Assembly (NCBI RefSeq): GCF_020194175.1
Contig: NZ_JADYVX010000006.1
Coordinates: forward strand, 1 to 64,000
From: Bradyrhizobium sp. BRP22
GTDB taxonomy: Bacteria; Pseudomonadota; Alphaproteobacteria; Rhizobiales; Xanthobacteraceae
DNA length: 64,000 nt
Direction: 5' to 3'
The notes beneath the pieces were generated by a model that was not told the origin of the DNA, did not search any database, and saw only the letters and a program-made list of their open reading frames with translations. Of this stretch, positions 1-8,076 are shown piece by piece (the first letter of the stretch is position 1; every line of letters starts with the position of its first letter). Position numbers and translations under genes: made by a program.

Positions 1-636
1 GACAACGCTGACGGGTTGACCACATGCCCACAGCAACTGCAGCAGACAGAGTCTCTGGCAGCGTGATAAAAACAGATCAGGAGCGGTCAGTTTCCAACTC
101 ACAAACCGGTTCAAGTGGTCCCGCTCCGCGGGTCCATTTCACAACGACGACTTTGCCGGGGAATGGACGCGGGGTCTTCTGATCCGCCGCAACATCGCCG
201 ACGGCAGCGTGGCCTTTTTCTCCACATGGTGCCCCAAGAGCACGTCCATGTAGAAGCTGGTATCGGTGGAAGGCCATCGCTGGGCCATCGAGGACAGCTT
301 CGAAACCGCCAAGAGCGAGCTCGGCCTTGATCACAACGAAACCCGCTCCTGGCATGGCTGGCATCGCCATGTCTCACTCGTCATGCTGGCCTTCGCCATG
401 ATGGCCGTCATCCGTCATCGGGCCAACACCGGGCCGTTGCCTCAAAAAAAGCGACCGCGGCCTCGACCGAAGCATCGTTCTTGATCCGCTGGTCGATCCA
501 GGAAATCCGCCGCATCGCCATGAAGCTTGCCCAGCGGCGCATCTCGCACGCCCACATCCTCGCATGGTCGTCCTGGCGCAGGGCCCATCAGGCCAACGCG
601 CGCAAAGCCCATCTCAGGCACAAATTGCAACTGTAA
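1..636 (+). pseudogene. IS701-type transposase, 3' half, decayed
   Basis: The translation carries the C-terminal catalytic region typical of IS701-family DDE transposases, with phrases such as GHRWAIEDSFETAK and ETRSWHGWHRHVSLVM. The reading is broken twice. An in-frame TAG lies at 251-253, just before the GHRWAIED block. A one-base change in the A7 run at 444-450 moves the frame, after which the normal C-terminus (LIRWSIQEIRRIA to KLQL) continues to the TAA at 634-636. Homology is recognisable from about 113; nothing upstream of that in the window is readable, and the N-terminal half is absent or outside the window. No terminal inverted repeat was identified. It marks past insertion activity next to the truncated genes that follow. 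Confidence 0.8.
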
Positions 637-737
637 TGCTAGCACCGTGTTCGCCTTCACCGCCCATTGACGCGAATTCGCTTGAAACGTGCCGGCCGCC
701 ATCCCGGCATCGACATTCGGCGTATGGCTTACGGCGC

Positions 738-1432
738 TCATGAGAGCTGGCCCGCAGCTTTTTCGAGCTGGGACCACGCCTCTTCGCCAAACTTGCCCTT
801 CCAGTCGGAGTAGAAGCTGGTATTTGACAACGCCTGCCGGAAGGCGGCACGATCGACCTCGATGAACTTGAGCCCTTTGGCCGACAGATCAGTACGCAAC
901 GACTGGCTGAGCTTTGCGATATCGGCGCGCTGATCGACGGCAGAGCGGTCGAGCTCGCGTGTCACGATCTCCTGAACATCCTTCGGCAAGCGTTCGAAGC
1001 CGCGCGTGTTGCTGAGGATCGAGTAGCCGTCCCAGACATGCCCAGTCAAGCTGCACGTGTTCTGCACTTCGTAGAGACGTGCGGTCGCGATGATTGGCAA
1101 CGGATTCTCCTGCCCGTCGACGACCTTGGTCTGCAACGCGGAATAGACCTCGTTGAAGTTGATCGGCGTCGGCCCGGGGCCGAGCGCCTCGAAGAGCGAA
1201 GTCAAAAGCGGCGCGGGCGGAACGCGGATCTGGAAATTCTTGAGATCATCTGGCCTTCGGACCTCGCGGCCGGACGAGGTCACCTGACGAAAGCCGTTGT
1301 CCCAGGCCTTCGACACCGCCATGATAGGCGTCTTGGCGATCCGCGCGGATTTAGGTGCCGAGTTCGCCATCCATCGTCCTTCCATACGCTGTCGTAGTCG
1401 GCGAATGCGAAGCCGGTATTCACGATGCCGGC
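738..1432 (-). pseudogene. TRAP transporter binding protein DctP, truncated remnant
   Basis: About 200 C-terminal residues of a DctP-family periplasmic solute-binding protein can be read on the minus strand, including AKTPIMAVSKAWDNGFRQ, the conserved IRVPPAPLLTSLFEALG and NEVYSALQTKVVDGQEN. Farther upstream the family phrase GIVNTGFAFADYDSVWK (about 1375-1432) is in another frame, so at least one frameshift separates the pieces. The signal peptide and the first domain are missing. The remnant abuts a dctM fragment on the opposite strand, an arrangement no functional TRAP operon has, so the junction at about 1432-1443 is a rearrangement point. It is not a copy of the intact dctP at 12.6 kb, which belongs to a different DctP subfamily. 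Confidence 0.8.
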
Positions 1433-1442
1433 GCTTGGCTCC

Positions 1443-2003
1443 AAGAACACCATGCGCATCACATCCATGGTGATCTTCATTCTGATTGGATCCACGGTAT
1501 TCAGCCTGGTCTTCCAGGGCGTCGACGGCTCACGCTGGATTGAACACCTGCTGAGCCATGTGCCGGGCGGACAAGTCGGCTTTCTGATTTTCGTCAACAT
1601 CTTCGTGTTCTTCCTGGCTTTCTTCCTCGACTTTTTCGAGATCGCTTTCATCATCATTCCGCTGCTGGTGCCCGTCGCCGACAAGCTCGGCATCGACCTC
1701 GTCTGGTTCGGGGTACTGCTCTGCGTCAACATGCAGACGAGCTTCATGCACCCTCCCTTCGGGTTTGCACTGTTCTACCTGCGCGGCATCGCTCAGAAGG
1801 AGGTGCTGTCGCGCGACGTCTACCTCGGGGCGCTGCCATGGGTCGGATTGCAGCTCGTCCTGGTGGCGATCGTGATCTTCTGGCCGGCGAGCGTCACCTA
1901 TTGGATCGACAAGCGATCGAACATCGATCCGGCTACGATCCGCATCGAGCTGCCGAAAACCGACAGCGGTGACGGCGACATGTCGACAGTAAAATTCAAA
2001 TAA
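1443..2003 (+). pseudogene. TRAP large permease DctM, C-terminal fragment
   Basis: The 187 or so residues match the C-terminal 40 percent of the intact DctM at 14397-15812 almost residue for residue, including the membrane segments around GQVGFLIFVNIFVFF and the tail IDKRSNIDP. Nucleotide similarity begins abruptly at about 1443 (agaacaccatgcg) and continues through the stop codon, the intergenic operator and into the following amidase. By eye about nine in ten bases agree, so this is an old partial copy and not a recent one. It lacks the N-terminal membrane segments and a proper start, and cannot make a working permease. Confidence 0.85.
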
Positions 2004-2050
2004 GGTGGCTGCGCTCTTCTCCCGCGTGGCGGCCGCTTGACAGCATGGGT

Positions 2051-2065
2051 TATATCGTCAGTATA
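2051..2065. promoter_or_regulatory. putative MarR-type operator, copy A
   Basis: TATATCGTCAGTATA, with TATA arms facing each other, sits 30 bases before the decayed amidase start. It is identical to the site at 15861-15875 in front of the intact amidase. A TTGACA lies just upstream (2037-2042). It belongs to the operator family described under the MarR gene. Confidence 0.55.
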
Positions 2066-2094
2066 CCTCTCATTTAGGACGACTGACTCGGCAC

Positions 2095-3251
2095 ATGCAG
2101 ATCGATCTCCGCACCGGAAAGCACAGCATCGAGGACGCGATCTCCGACACGGTCAAGCGCTGCCAGCAGAGCCAGCCGACACTCAACGCCTTTGTCCGGA
2201 TCGACCGCGACGGCGCGCTTGCCGCAGCGCGCACCGTCGATGCGAGCGGAGCAGCCGACGGACCGCTCGCCGGTGTTCCGGTCAGCGTCAAGGACATCCT
2301 GAATGTCTGCGGCCTGCCGACGAACTGGGGTTCGCGGCTGATGCAGGACGCCGCTCCCGCCGCGGCGGATACGATCGCGGTCGCGCGGCTGCGCAAGGCC
2401 GGAGCAATCATCATCGGCAAGAGCACGACCACCGAATTCGCCCATACCATGATGGGCTCCTCGCCCCTGACCGGACTCACCATCAATCCCTGGAATCCGG
2501 TGGCGACGTGCGGAGGCCGCTGCTATTTTCCGTTGTCGCCGGCTTCGATCGTCGCGATCCGTTCAGCGTCGCCGGCCCCGTCCCGGACGTCATTGCGGCG
2601 CTGGCGCAACCCGTCGCCGGAATGAGAGTGGTTTACAGCCCGACCTTGGGCTACGCGCGGCCCAATGCCGAGGTCCTCAAGCTGACCGACCGCGCCGCAG
2701 AAACGCTTGGAACGCTCGGCTGCCAGGTCGATCTTGTCGAGAAGGTCTTCGACGCCGATCCCGCGGACTTGTGGACGGCAGAATTTTATGCCGGCGTCGG
2801 CATTCGTCTGCGATCCTTCATGGAGGATCAGCGCGAGCTGCTCGATGCGGCAGTCGCCGATGTGCTCGAACCGGCGCTGATACAGGACATGCGCGATTAT
2901 TACGCCAAGGTATTTTCCCGCTACGCGCTGCGCGACACCGTTCGCGGTTTCTTCGAGCGTTATGACGTGTTGATTTCTCCGGTCCTTCCCGTCACCTCGC
3001 TTGAGGTTAGCAAGAATATTCCCGACGAACTGCCAGATCGAAATCTCGTCTCATGGGTCTATTTCACCTATCCCTTCAACCTTAGCGGACAGCCGGCAGC
3101 GTCGGTCTGCGCGGGAGTCGCAGCGGACGGAATGCCGGTCGGGCTTCAGATCGTCGGACGATCACACAGCGAGCACGACGTGGTGCGCCTAGCCGCTGCA
3201 TTCGAGCGAACCCAGATCCCCGGATACAATGTACGCAACTATCCGATCTGA
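2095..3251 (+). pseudogene. chimeric, out-of-frame amidase
   Basis: The first part (2095 to about 2515) is a diverged copy of the N-terminal third of the amidase at 15893-17284, up to NPWNPVATCGG. It then jumps, in another frame, into the C-terminal part of a different amidase-signature protein, readable as LLFSVVAGFDRRDPFSV through to YNVRNYPI and a stop at 3249-3251. The deleted stretch contains the Gly/Ser-rich loop that supplies the cis-Ser and the nucleophilic Ser, so no active enzyme is possible. The second parent is not the neighbouring amidase, because its sequence around DPFSV and LPVTSLEV differs clearly. The element reads as a recombination or deletion junction between two amidase genes. 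Confidence 0.8.
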
Positions 3252-3654
3252 TCTTATGAGGCAGATGATGTCGGCCTCGCCAACTCCATGCAAGGCGGGA
3301 AGAGGTGCCACCGCCCCATGCCAGCCGACTCTTATTTGGCTCCTGGACGCACGCCGAAGCGCCTCATTGGGCACTCGGTCCGCCAAGTAGATTGGCGTGA
3401 GGGATCTTAGCCCGTAGCAGCGGGCAAGCGACTCGAATCCCAACACCAATTTTTGTCTTCACTGTCATTCGCGCAGTTCTTCGCGACCGACCGATCACCG
3501 AGCTCTACTTGTGACGGGCGCGATCAGCTCCTTAGTCGTTCGCGTGCCCCTGCCCTATCCAACTCTCCAGGCCGCCAGCGCTTCTGCGGACGTCGCATCA
3601 CTCCAAAGAACGATCGCCCACACTTGCTCTGAATAGATTTTTCTTGATCTCCTG
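3252..3654. other. gene-free stretch, nothing identified
   Basis: Short open frames here show no recognisable protein. There is no tRNA cloverleaf and no clear terminator. It lies inside the decayed left-hand region. Confidence 0.5.
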
Positions 3655-3891
3655 GTGCACACGTCGTGCACACGCACCCTACTAACCGATTGAAAAACCT
3701 GAACCTTCGCTCCAGTCCATCATCGGGGCCACGGAAAAGCGATAATCTTGCGATTTCAATGATTTACCCTATCCTCTCAATAGGATGAAGCATGAACGTG
3801 TGCACTCCTTACTAGCCGAAATTGCACACGTTTGTACGCGTTTTGACCTCTCAGTGCACACGTAGCCCACACGAATTGGGGAGTGCGCACG
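3655..3891. repeat. cluster of GTGCACACG repeats
   Basis: The 9-mer GTGCACACG occurs at 3655-3663, 3666-3674 and 3854-3862, inverted (CGTGTGCAC) at 3797-3805, and as TGCACACG at 3823-3830. Weaker forms are at 3865-3873 and 3883-3891. The cluster ends exactly at the integrase remnant. It could be iteron-like binding sites, part of an attachment or regulatory region of a lost element, or a fortuitous low-complexity patch. Confidence 0.5.
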
Positions 3892-4185
3892 GCCATGGCC
3901 AGCTTCACTCAATTTGCCATCGACTTTGGAAGAAAGCGAGCGAAGGAAGGCGCTGGGCCGGCCACCCTCGCAATCGACATGTCGTTCATCAGGACCATTG
4001 CAACCCATGCGGCCGCGCGGACGGAAGCCAGCTGCCAAGGATTTTCGAGAGAGCCCTCGCTGTTGGTCGCGTTTGGCCTGCAAGAAAAATCGCAGTTTGG
4101 CGCAACCAGAGGTCTGTTCCCCCTCCTCAAGGGCTGCACCGATCCACCGCTGCTCCGCTACTCCATGCGGTGCGAATTTGCGTGA
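3883..4185 (+). pseudogene. tyrosine recombinase (integrase) remnant
   Basis: The segment IDFGRKRAKEGAGPATLA followed by IDMSFIRTIATHAAA matches the core-binding (SAM-like, N-terminal) domain of phage-type tyrosine integrases, where this block precedes the catalytic domain. After the HAAA the expected sequence continues only in pieces of other frames. The catalytic R-H-R-Y half is absent, because the reading ends inside the neighbouring ABC permease gene. It is a short decayed fragment. Its position between pseudogenes and an intact operon suggests the edge of a former island. Confidence 0.6.
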
Positions 4186-4940
4186 TGCCATGGCAAGGCA
4201 ACCCGCTCGATCGCTTCAATCATCGCTATCAAAGCGACGCCCAGCACCGCAAGGATGACGATCGCAGCAAAAACACGCGGCGTGTCGAACGTGCCCTGCG
4301 CGGTCAAAATGACATAGCCGAGGCCGCGCTGGGACGAGACGAATTCGCCGACGATGGCGCCGACCAGGGCCAGCGACATCGCCACCTTCAGCCCGGCAAA
4401 CAGATGCGGCAGCGCGCAATAGAGCTTGATGCGCAGCAGCACCTTCAAACGCGATCCACGCAAGGTCTTCGCCAGGTCGATCGTATCCGGCGGGACCGAT
4501 TGCAGACCAAGCGCGGTGTCGATCACGACGGCAAAGACCGCGATCAGGAAGGCAATGGCAATCTTGGGCTCGGCGCCAGTCCCGAACCAGATCAGAAACA
4601 GTGGAGCCAGCGCCACTTTCGGCACGCTGTTGAGTGCGACGAAGAGCGGAAACAACAGGCGATCCAGGATTTTCCATTCCACGATCGCAACCGCGAACAG
4701 CACGCCGAACACGACGGCGACGGCAAAACCGGCGAGCGTGATGCCGAGGGTATAGGCCGTCTGCACGGCGAACCAGCCCGGAGAGGCAGCGAGTTCTTCG
4801 ACGATCAACGATGGCGGTGGAAGCAGAATGGGCCGCACGCCAAGCGTGCGCACCCCGACTTCCCAAACCAAGAGAAAGATCGCAGCTCCCAGAAGTGGCA
4901 CGACGCCGCGTCGCGCCGCTTTCATCAAGCGCCTAGTCAT
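4158..4940 (-). CDS. ABC transporter permease, NitT/TauT family
   Basis: A 260-residue inner-membrane protein of the SsuC/TauC/ThiX type. After a short N-terminal segment (LLGAAIFLLVWEVGVRTL) it has about six hydrophobic segments and the cytoplasmic coupling (EAA) loop AKTLRGSRLKVLLRIKL, followed by LPHLFAGLKVAMSLALVGAIVGEF. This is the family's usual length and order. Its start overlaps the stop of the upstream ATPase gene by 8 bases, so the two are translationally coupled. With that ATPase and the binding protein at 5717-6736 it forms a complete importer. The substrate cannot be read from the permease. Aromatic sulfonates or acids, pyrimidine precursors and similar small organics are known for the family. 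Confidence 0.9.
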   Translation of the reverse strand: MTRRLMKAARRGVVPLLGAAIFLLVWEVGVRTLGVRPILLPPPSLIVEELAASPGWFAVQTAYTLGITLAGFAVAVVFGVLFAVAIVEWKILDRLLFPLFVALNSVPKVALAPLFLIWFGTGAEPKIAIAFLIAVFAVVIDTALGLQSVPPDTIDLAKTLRGSRLKVLLRIKLYCALPHLFAGLKVAMSLALVGAIVGEFVSSQRGLGYVILTAQGTFDTPRVFAAIVILAVLGVALIAMIEAIERVALPWHHANSHRME

Positions 4941-5694
4941 GGATCAGGCCCATTTGCTCGAACAGGCCCCGGATACGGCTGGTGTAGACGCCGAATTCCG
5001 GCGTCTCACGCATCGCCAGCTTCCGCTCGGACGGCAGGTCGATGGCGATGTCCGCGACCACGCGCCCCGGCCGCGGCGTGAAGACGACCACGCGGGTCGA
5101 CAGGAACACCGCCTCGGTGATGCTGTGGGTCACAAAGACGACGGTCATGCGATGCTTGGTCCAGAGCCGATGCAGGTCGACATTGATCTGATCGCGTGTC
5201 AGGGCATCGAGCGCCCCGAACGGCTCGTCCATCAGCAGCAAGCGCGGGTCTAGCAGCAGCGAGCGGCAGATCGCGACGCGCTGCCGCATGCCGCCGGACA
5301 ACGCCCGCGGATAGGCGCGTGCGAACCCGTCAAGCCCCACCATCTGCAGCAATTGCCGTGCGCGCGCCTCGTATTTCTTCTTGCCGTAACCGCCGAAATC
5401 CGCCGGCAACAAGACGTTCTCCAGAACGTCGAACCAATCCAGCAACGCGTCCCGCTGGAACGCCATGCCGAGACGCTCCGGTGGGCCGTCGATGGGAGCG
5501 CCATCCAATTGCAGGCGTCCGCCGGTCGGCGCTTCAAGTCCGGCAAGGCAGCGCAAGAACGTACTCTTGCCGCAGCCGCTCGGTCCCACCAGGCTGATGA
5601 ATTCGCCCTCGGCGATATCGAGCGAAACGCCTTGCAGCGCGGTGACGCCGTCGGCGTCTCCGTATCTTTTCACGACATCGGACGCTGCGATCAT
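4933..5694 (-). CDS. ABC transporter ATP-binding protein, NitT/TauT family
   Basis: Standard nucleotide-binding subunit: Walker A GPSGCGKST, Q-loop MAFQRDALLDW, signature LSGGMRQRVAICRSL, Walker B LLLMDEPFGALD and the switch His in VFVTHSITEAVFLS. MDEPFGALDALTRDQI is characteristic of SsuB/TauB/NrtD-like ATPases. I place the start at the ATG of MIAASDVVKRYGD (5694). An upstream extension of 17 residues is open and overlaps the binding-protein gene, but it has no family counterpart. No strong Shine-Dalgarno is visible, which fits coupling to the upstream gene. Middle gene of the importer operon. Confidence 0.9.
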   Translation of the reverse strand: MIAASDVVKRYGDADGVTALQGVSLDIAEGEFISLVGPSGCGKSTFLRCLAGLEAPTGGRLQLDGAPIDGPPERLGMAFQRDALLDWFDVLENVLLPADFGGYGKKKYEARARQLLQMVGLDGFARAYPRALSGGMRQRVAICRSLLLDPRLLLMDEPFGALDALTRDQINVDLHRLWTKHRMTVVFVTHSITEAVFLSTRVVVFTPRPGRVVADIAIDLPSERKLAMRETPEFGVYTSRIRGLFEQMGLIHD

Positions 5695-5716
5695 TGGGGG
5701 CAAAAGGGGCGCGAAG

Positions 5717-6736
5717 TCAGTTCTTGCCGCTGGCCACGTCCGCAACGATGCGCTCGTCGATCAGTTCATTGGTGTAGACCGCGTCTGCATCGAGGCCTTT
5801 TTCAATGAGCCCGCCATCGGCCAGCACCGCAACGGCCCGCTTCCAGTCCGCAGCCGCCATGGTGCCGAACAGCAGGTTGCGGGTCGCGTCCGTGTACGCA
5901 TAATCCTTCAGCGTATCGATCTGCTGGCGCAGGACGGCCGGATTGAGCTTGGCCTGCGGCCGCGCCGCGATGATTGCCTTCACGGCTTCGTCCTGATTGC
6001 CCGCAAAGATATAGGCCCAACATCCCGCAACCACGCTCGCAAAACGCTTCAGCGCCTCGCGCTTCGAAGCGATCGATTTCTCGGTCGCGAACAGTCCGAA
6101 GCTCGGAAATTCCAGACCCTGGTCGGCGAAGCGGATGGCATTCGACGGACGCTGGCTTGCAACCACAGCCAGAAAGAACGGTCCCGACGAGAATGCCGCG
6201 TCGGACCGGCCAGCCATGTAGAGGCCCGCCTTGCCTGCCGCGTCGACGCTGACAAGATCGACGTCATTGCGAGTCAGCTTTCCCGCCGCGAGAAACCCGT
6301 CGATGAAGGGCGCTTCGAGCGAGCCGGCGGTGAAGGCGATCTTCTTGCCTTTCAAATCGGCGGGGCTGGCGATGCCGCTGTCCTTCGGAACCAGCAGACC
6401 AATGTCGTTCTGCTTGATGAAGCCGGCAATCGCTTTCACCGGCAAACCTTTGGAGCGCGCGATCACCATCGGAGCCAGCGACGCGTGGCCGACATCGTAT
6501 TCGCCGTTACCGACGATCTGCACGGTGGCGACCGACCCGTTTCCGTCGTCCAGCACGACATCGAGATCATGCTTCGCGAACAATCCCTTTTGCGCCGCAA
6601 GATGAAATGGTGCCTGTGACCCCCAGGGGGTCCAGTCGAGCCGCACGGTCAGCCGGTCGGCCGCCGACGCGCTGCAATTAGTCAGTATACCCGCGATTAA
6701 TGCCGCAACCGCAGTCAGCCCTCGAAATCCCACCAT
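5717..6736 (-). CDS. ABC transporter substrate-binding protein, NMT1/THI5-like
   Basis: A 339-residue periplasmic binding protein of the SsuA/THI5-like type. The N-terminus has a hydrophobic signal segment ending in LTNCSASAADR; the Cys could even be a lipobox (ILTNC). The mature protein begins TVRLDWTPWGSQAPFHLAAQKGLF, the usual opening of this family. The ATG at 6736 is preceded by GGAGAGG at good spacing and is preferred to a start 12 codons upstream. First gene of the importer operon, read leftward from a promoter containing the operator at 6819-6837. A second match to that operator (6676-6690, AATTAGTCAGTATAC) lies inside the signal-peptide codons. The ligand is unknown; co-regulation with the Rieske system suggests an aromatic or heteroaromatic compound (inference). 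Confidence 0.88.
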   Translation of the reverse strand: MVGFRGLTAVAALIAGILTNCSASAADRLTVRLDWTPWGSQAPFHLAAQKGLFAKHDLDVVLDDGNGSVATVQIVGNGEYDVGHASLAPMVIARSKGLPVKAIAGFIKQNDIGLLVPKDSGIASPADLKGKKIAFTAGSLEAPFIDGFLAAGKLTRNDVDLVSVDAAGKAGLYMAGRSDAAFSSGPFFLAVVASQRPSNAIRFADQGLEFPSFGLFATEKSIASKREALKRFASVVAGCWAYIFAGNQDEAVKAIIAARPQAKLNPAVLRQQIDTLKDYAYTDATRNLLFGTMAAADWKRAVAVLADGGLIEKGLDADAVYTNELIDERIVADVASGKN

Positions 6737-6818
6737 GTGCAACACCTCTCCGATCCGCCCCGGCGCTACCACGTTCTGTCAAAAGACTAACACGGTGTCT
6801 TGCCCGTGCAAGATATGA

Positions 6819-6837
6819 TTATGTACTGATTAATTTG
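6819..6837. promoter_or_regulatory. putative MarR-type operator, copy D
   Basis: TTATGTACTGATTAATTTG matches the shared operator family. It is about 80 bases upstream of the ABC importer operon. On the minus strand a TTGGCA/TCATAT promoter-like pair overlaps it. Confidence 0.5.
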
Positions 6838-6888
6838 CCAATTGCCCAACAATGAGGCGCGGCGGCGCGCGACGCAGGCAACCGCCGC

Positions 6889-7533
6889 TCAGAAAGCGTC
6901 GGCCTGTGTGCTCGGCTCGGCGGCGCGGAAGGCGTCAAGCGTCATGCAGCGGTCGGTGATCGCCAGCAGGGTCGGATAGGCATCAAGCCGGCAATCGAAG
7001 CGCCGCGCGTTGAAGATCTGGGGGACGAGACAGATATCGGCCATCGTCACGGAATCGCCGTAGCAGAACCGGCCGAACAGACGTTCGCGCCGCAGGTAGT
7101 CTTCCAGTCCGGACAGCCCTTCCGCGATCCAGTGCCGATACCAGGCGTTGGTGGCAGCCTCGTCAGCTTCGAACTGCGCTTTGAGATGCTTCAGCACACG
7201 CACATTGTTGAGCGGATGAATTTCGCAGCCGATGATCTGCGACACCGCCCTGACGTAGATCCGCCCGAGCGGATCCTTCGGCATCAGCGGCGGGTCCGGG
7301 TAGACCTCGTCCAGATACTCGATCACGGCCATCGACTGGATCAGGGATCGGCCGCCCTCGACCAGAAGCGGCACCAGCCCTTGCGGATTGATCTCGCGAT
7401 ACGACGGCGCCCGATGCTCCATCTTCGGCAGGCTGACATAGCGCGGCTCGTAGTCGAGCCGCTTACAGGCCAGCGCGATCCGGAGCCGGAACGAGGTCGA
7501 AGACCGGAAGAATGTATAGAGCTGCCGCGACAC
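6889..7533 (-). CDS. GST-fold isomerase, maleylacetoacetate/maleylpyruvate isomerase-like
   Basis: 214 residues. The N-terminal thioredoxin fold carries SSTSFRLRIALA, the glutathione-binding Ser/Arg signature of zeta-class GSTs, then NPQGLVPLL and QSMAVIEYLDE. The helical C-terminal domain has the cluster GDSVTMADICLVPQI. The family performs glutathione-dependent cis-trans isomerisation of maleylacetoacetate (tyrosine catabolism) or maleylpyruvate (gentisate pathway). The gene sits 6 bases behind the small ORF at 7540-7911, divergent from a salicylate-hydroxylase-like Rieske oxygenase, so a maleylpyruvate isomerase in a gentisate-type route is the more likely role (inference). No gentisate dioxygenase is in the window. 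I leave the symbol blank because MaiA and NagL types cannot be separated here. Confidence 0.8.
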   Translation of the reverse strand: MSRQLYTFFRSSTSFRLRIALACKRLDYEPRYVSLPKMEHRAPSYREINPQGLVPLLVEGGRSLIQSMAVIEYLDEVYPDPPLMPKDPLGRIYVRAVSQIIGCEIHPLNNVRVLKHLKAQFEADEAATNAWYRHWIAEGLSGLEDYLRRERLFGRFCYGDSVTMADICLVPQIFNARRFDCRLDAYPTLLAITDRCMTLDAFRAAEPSTQADAF

Positions 7534-7539
7534 GTCAGA

Positions 7540-7911
7540 TCACTCGGCGGCGGCCTTTTGCAGAATGTCGTCCGGTGTGGAGGATACGACCTCGACATAT
7601 TTCGGGATGAACTTGCCGCCCTCGATATGCTTGATGAAGGCCGGCTTGATCTCGTTGGCGAGGATCTTGCGGATCCTGGCATGCTCCTCGATGTCGCTCC
7701 ATTCGGCGATGAGGAAGAACCGCTGCGGGTCCTCGGTATCGCGGCACAGCACGCCATCCTTCACCTGCGCCGATGATTTGTGCATCGGATTGCCATCCGA
7801 ATAGTCAAACTCCTCGAACAGCCTGATGAACTCCTCCTCATGCCCGGGCATGACGCGGAAATCATAGATGTGCAGATAGTTGCCCTTGGTGGCGAGCGGC
7901 TCTTGCGCCAT
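7540..7911 (-). CDS. small dimeric alpha-beta barrel protein (ABM/EthD-like)
   Basis: 123 residues, starting at the ATG of MAQEPLATKGN with GGGAGA upstream; an open extension of 12 codons lacks a ribosome site. The pattern YLHIYDFRVMPGHEEEFIRLFEE, then RFFLIAEWSDIEEHARIRK, resembles antibiotic-biosynthesis-monooxygenase (ABM) domains, small ferredoxin-like folds that dimerise. Members include cofactor-free monooxygenases, isomerases and sensors, so a catalytic claim is not justified. First gene of a two-gene unit with the GST-like isomerase, divergent from the Rieske oxygenase and carrying its own copy of the shared operator. It may assist ring hydroxylation or cleavage (inference). Confidence 0.75.
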   Translation of the reverse strand: MAQEPLATKGNYLHIYDFRVMPGHEEEFIRLFEEFDYSDGNPMHKSSAQVKDGVLCRDTEDPQRFFLIAEWSDIEEHARIRKILANEIKPAFIKHIEGGKFIPKYVEVVSSTPDDILQKAAAE

Positions 7912-7940
7912 GACAGTCTCCCGTTCTTGATAAATATGAT

Positions 7941-7957
7941 GGTACACTGACTATCTT
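7941..7957. promoter_or_regulatory. putative MarR-type operator, copy E
   Basis: GGTACACTGACTATCTT is 30 bases before the start of the minus-strand ABM/GST unit. It is the weakest palindrome of the family but keeps the core ACTGACTA. Confidence 0.45.
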
Positions 7958-8016
7958 GGTTTCGCAATAGTCGCAGTATTGCAGTGTTTTTGTACGCAAC
8001 AACGTTATTCACGGAG

Positions 8017-8052
8017 TTGCGAGCCTTAGAAATGATGTTATACTGATTATAA
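8017..8052 (+). promoter_or_regulatory. Rieske-gene promoter with overlapping operator, copy E2
   Basis: TTGCGA (8017-8022), a 16-base spacer and TATACT (8039-8044) make a plausible sigma-70 promoter. The -10 lies within TTATACTGATTATAA (8038-8052), whose arms TTATA/TATAA are perfectly inverted. A repressor bound there would block the promoter. The start codon follows 25 bases later. Confidence 0.6.
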
Positions 8053-8076
8053 ATTCCTGCGCGAGAGACGCCACAA

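Noticed and set aside
3189..3449. Possible gene on the minus strand after the chimeric amidase
   Set aside because: 86 codons without similarity, inside decayed DNA, no ribosome site.
3400..3460. tRNA-like T-arm (ctcgaatccc)
   Set aside because: No acceptor stem, anticodon arm or D-arm can be folded around it.
5465..6619. Long open frame opposite the ABC binding protein and ATPase (384 codons)
   Set aside because: Mirror frame of GC-rich coding sequence; Arg/His/Gly-rich, no family motif, while the opposite strand has clear domains.
6790..6815. CTTGC-CCGT-GCAAG inverted repeat upstream of the ABC operon
   Set aside because: Only 5-base arms; too weak to call an operator or terminator separate from the MarR-type site next to it.
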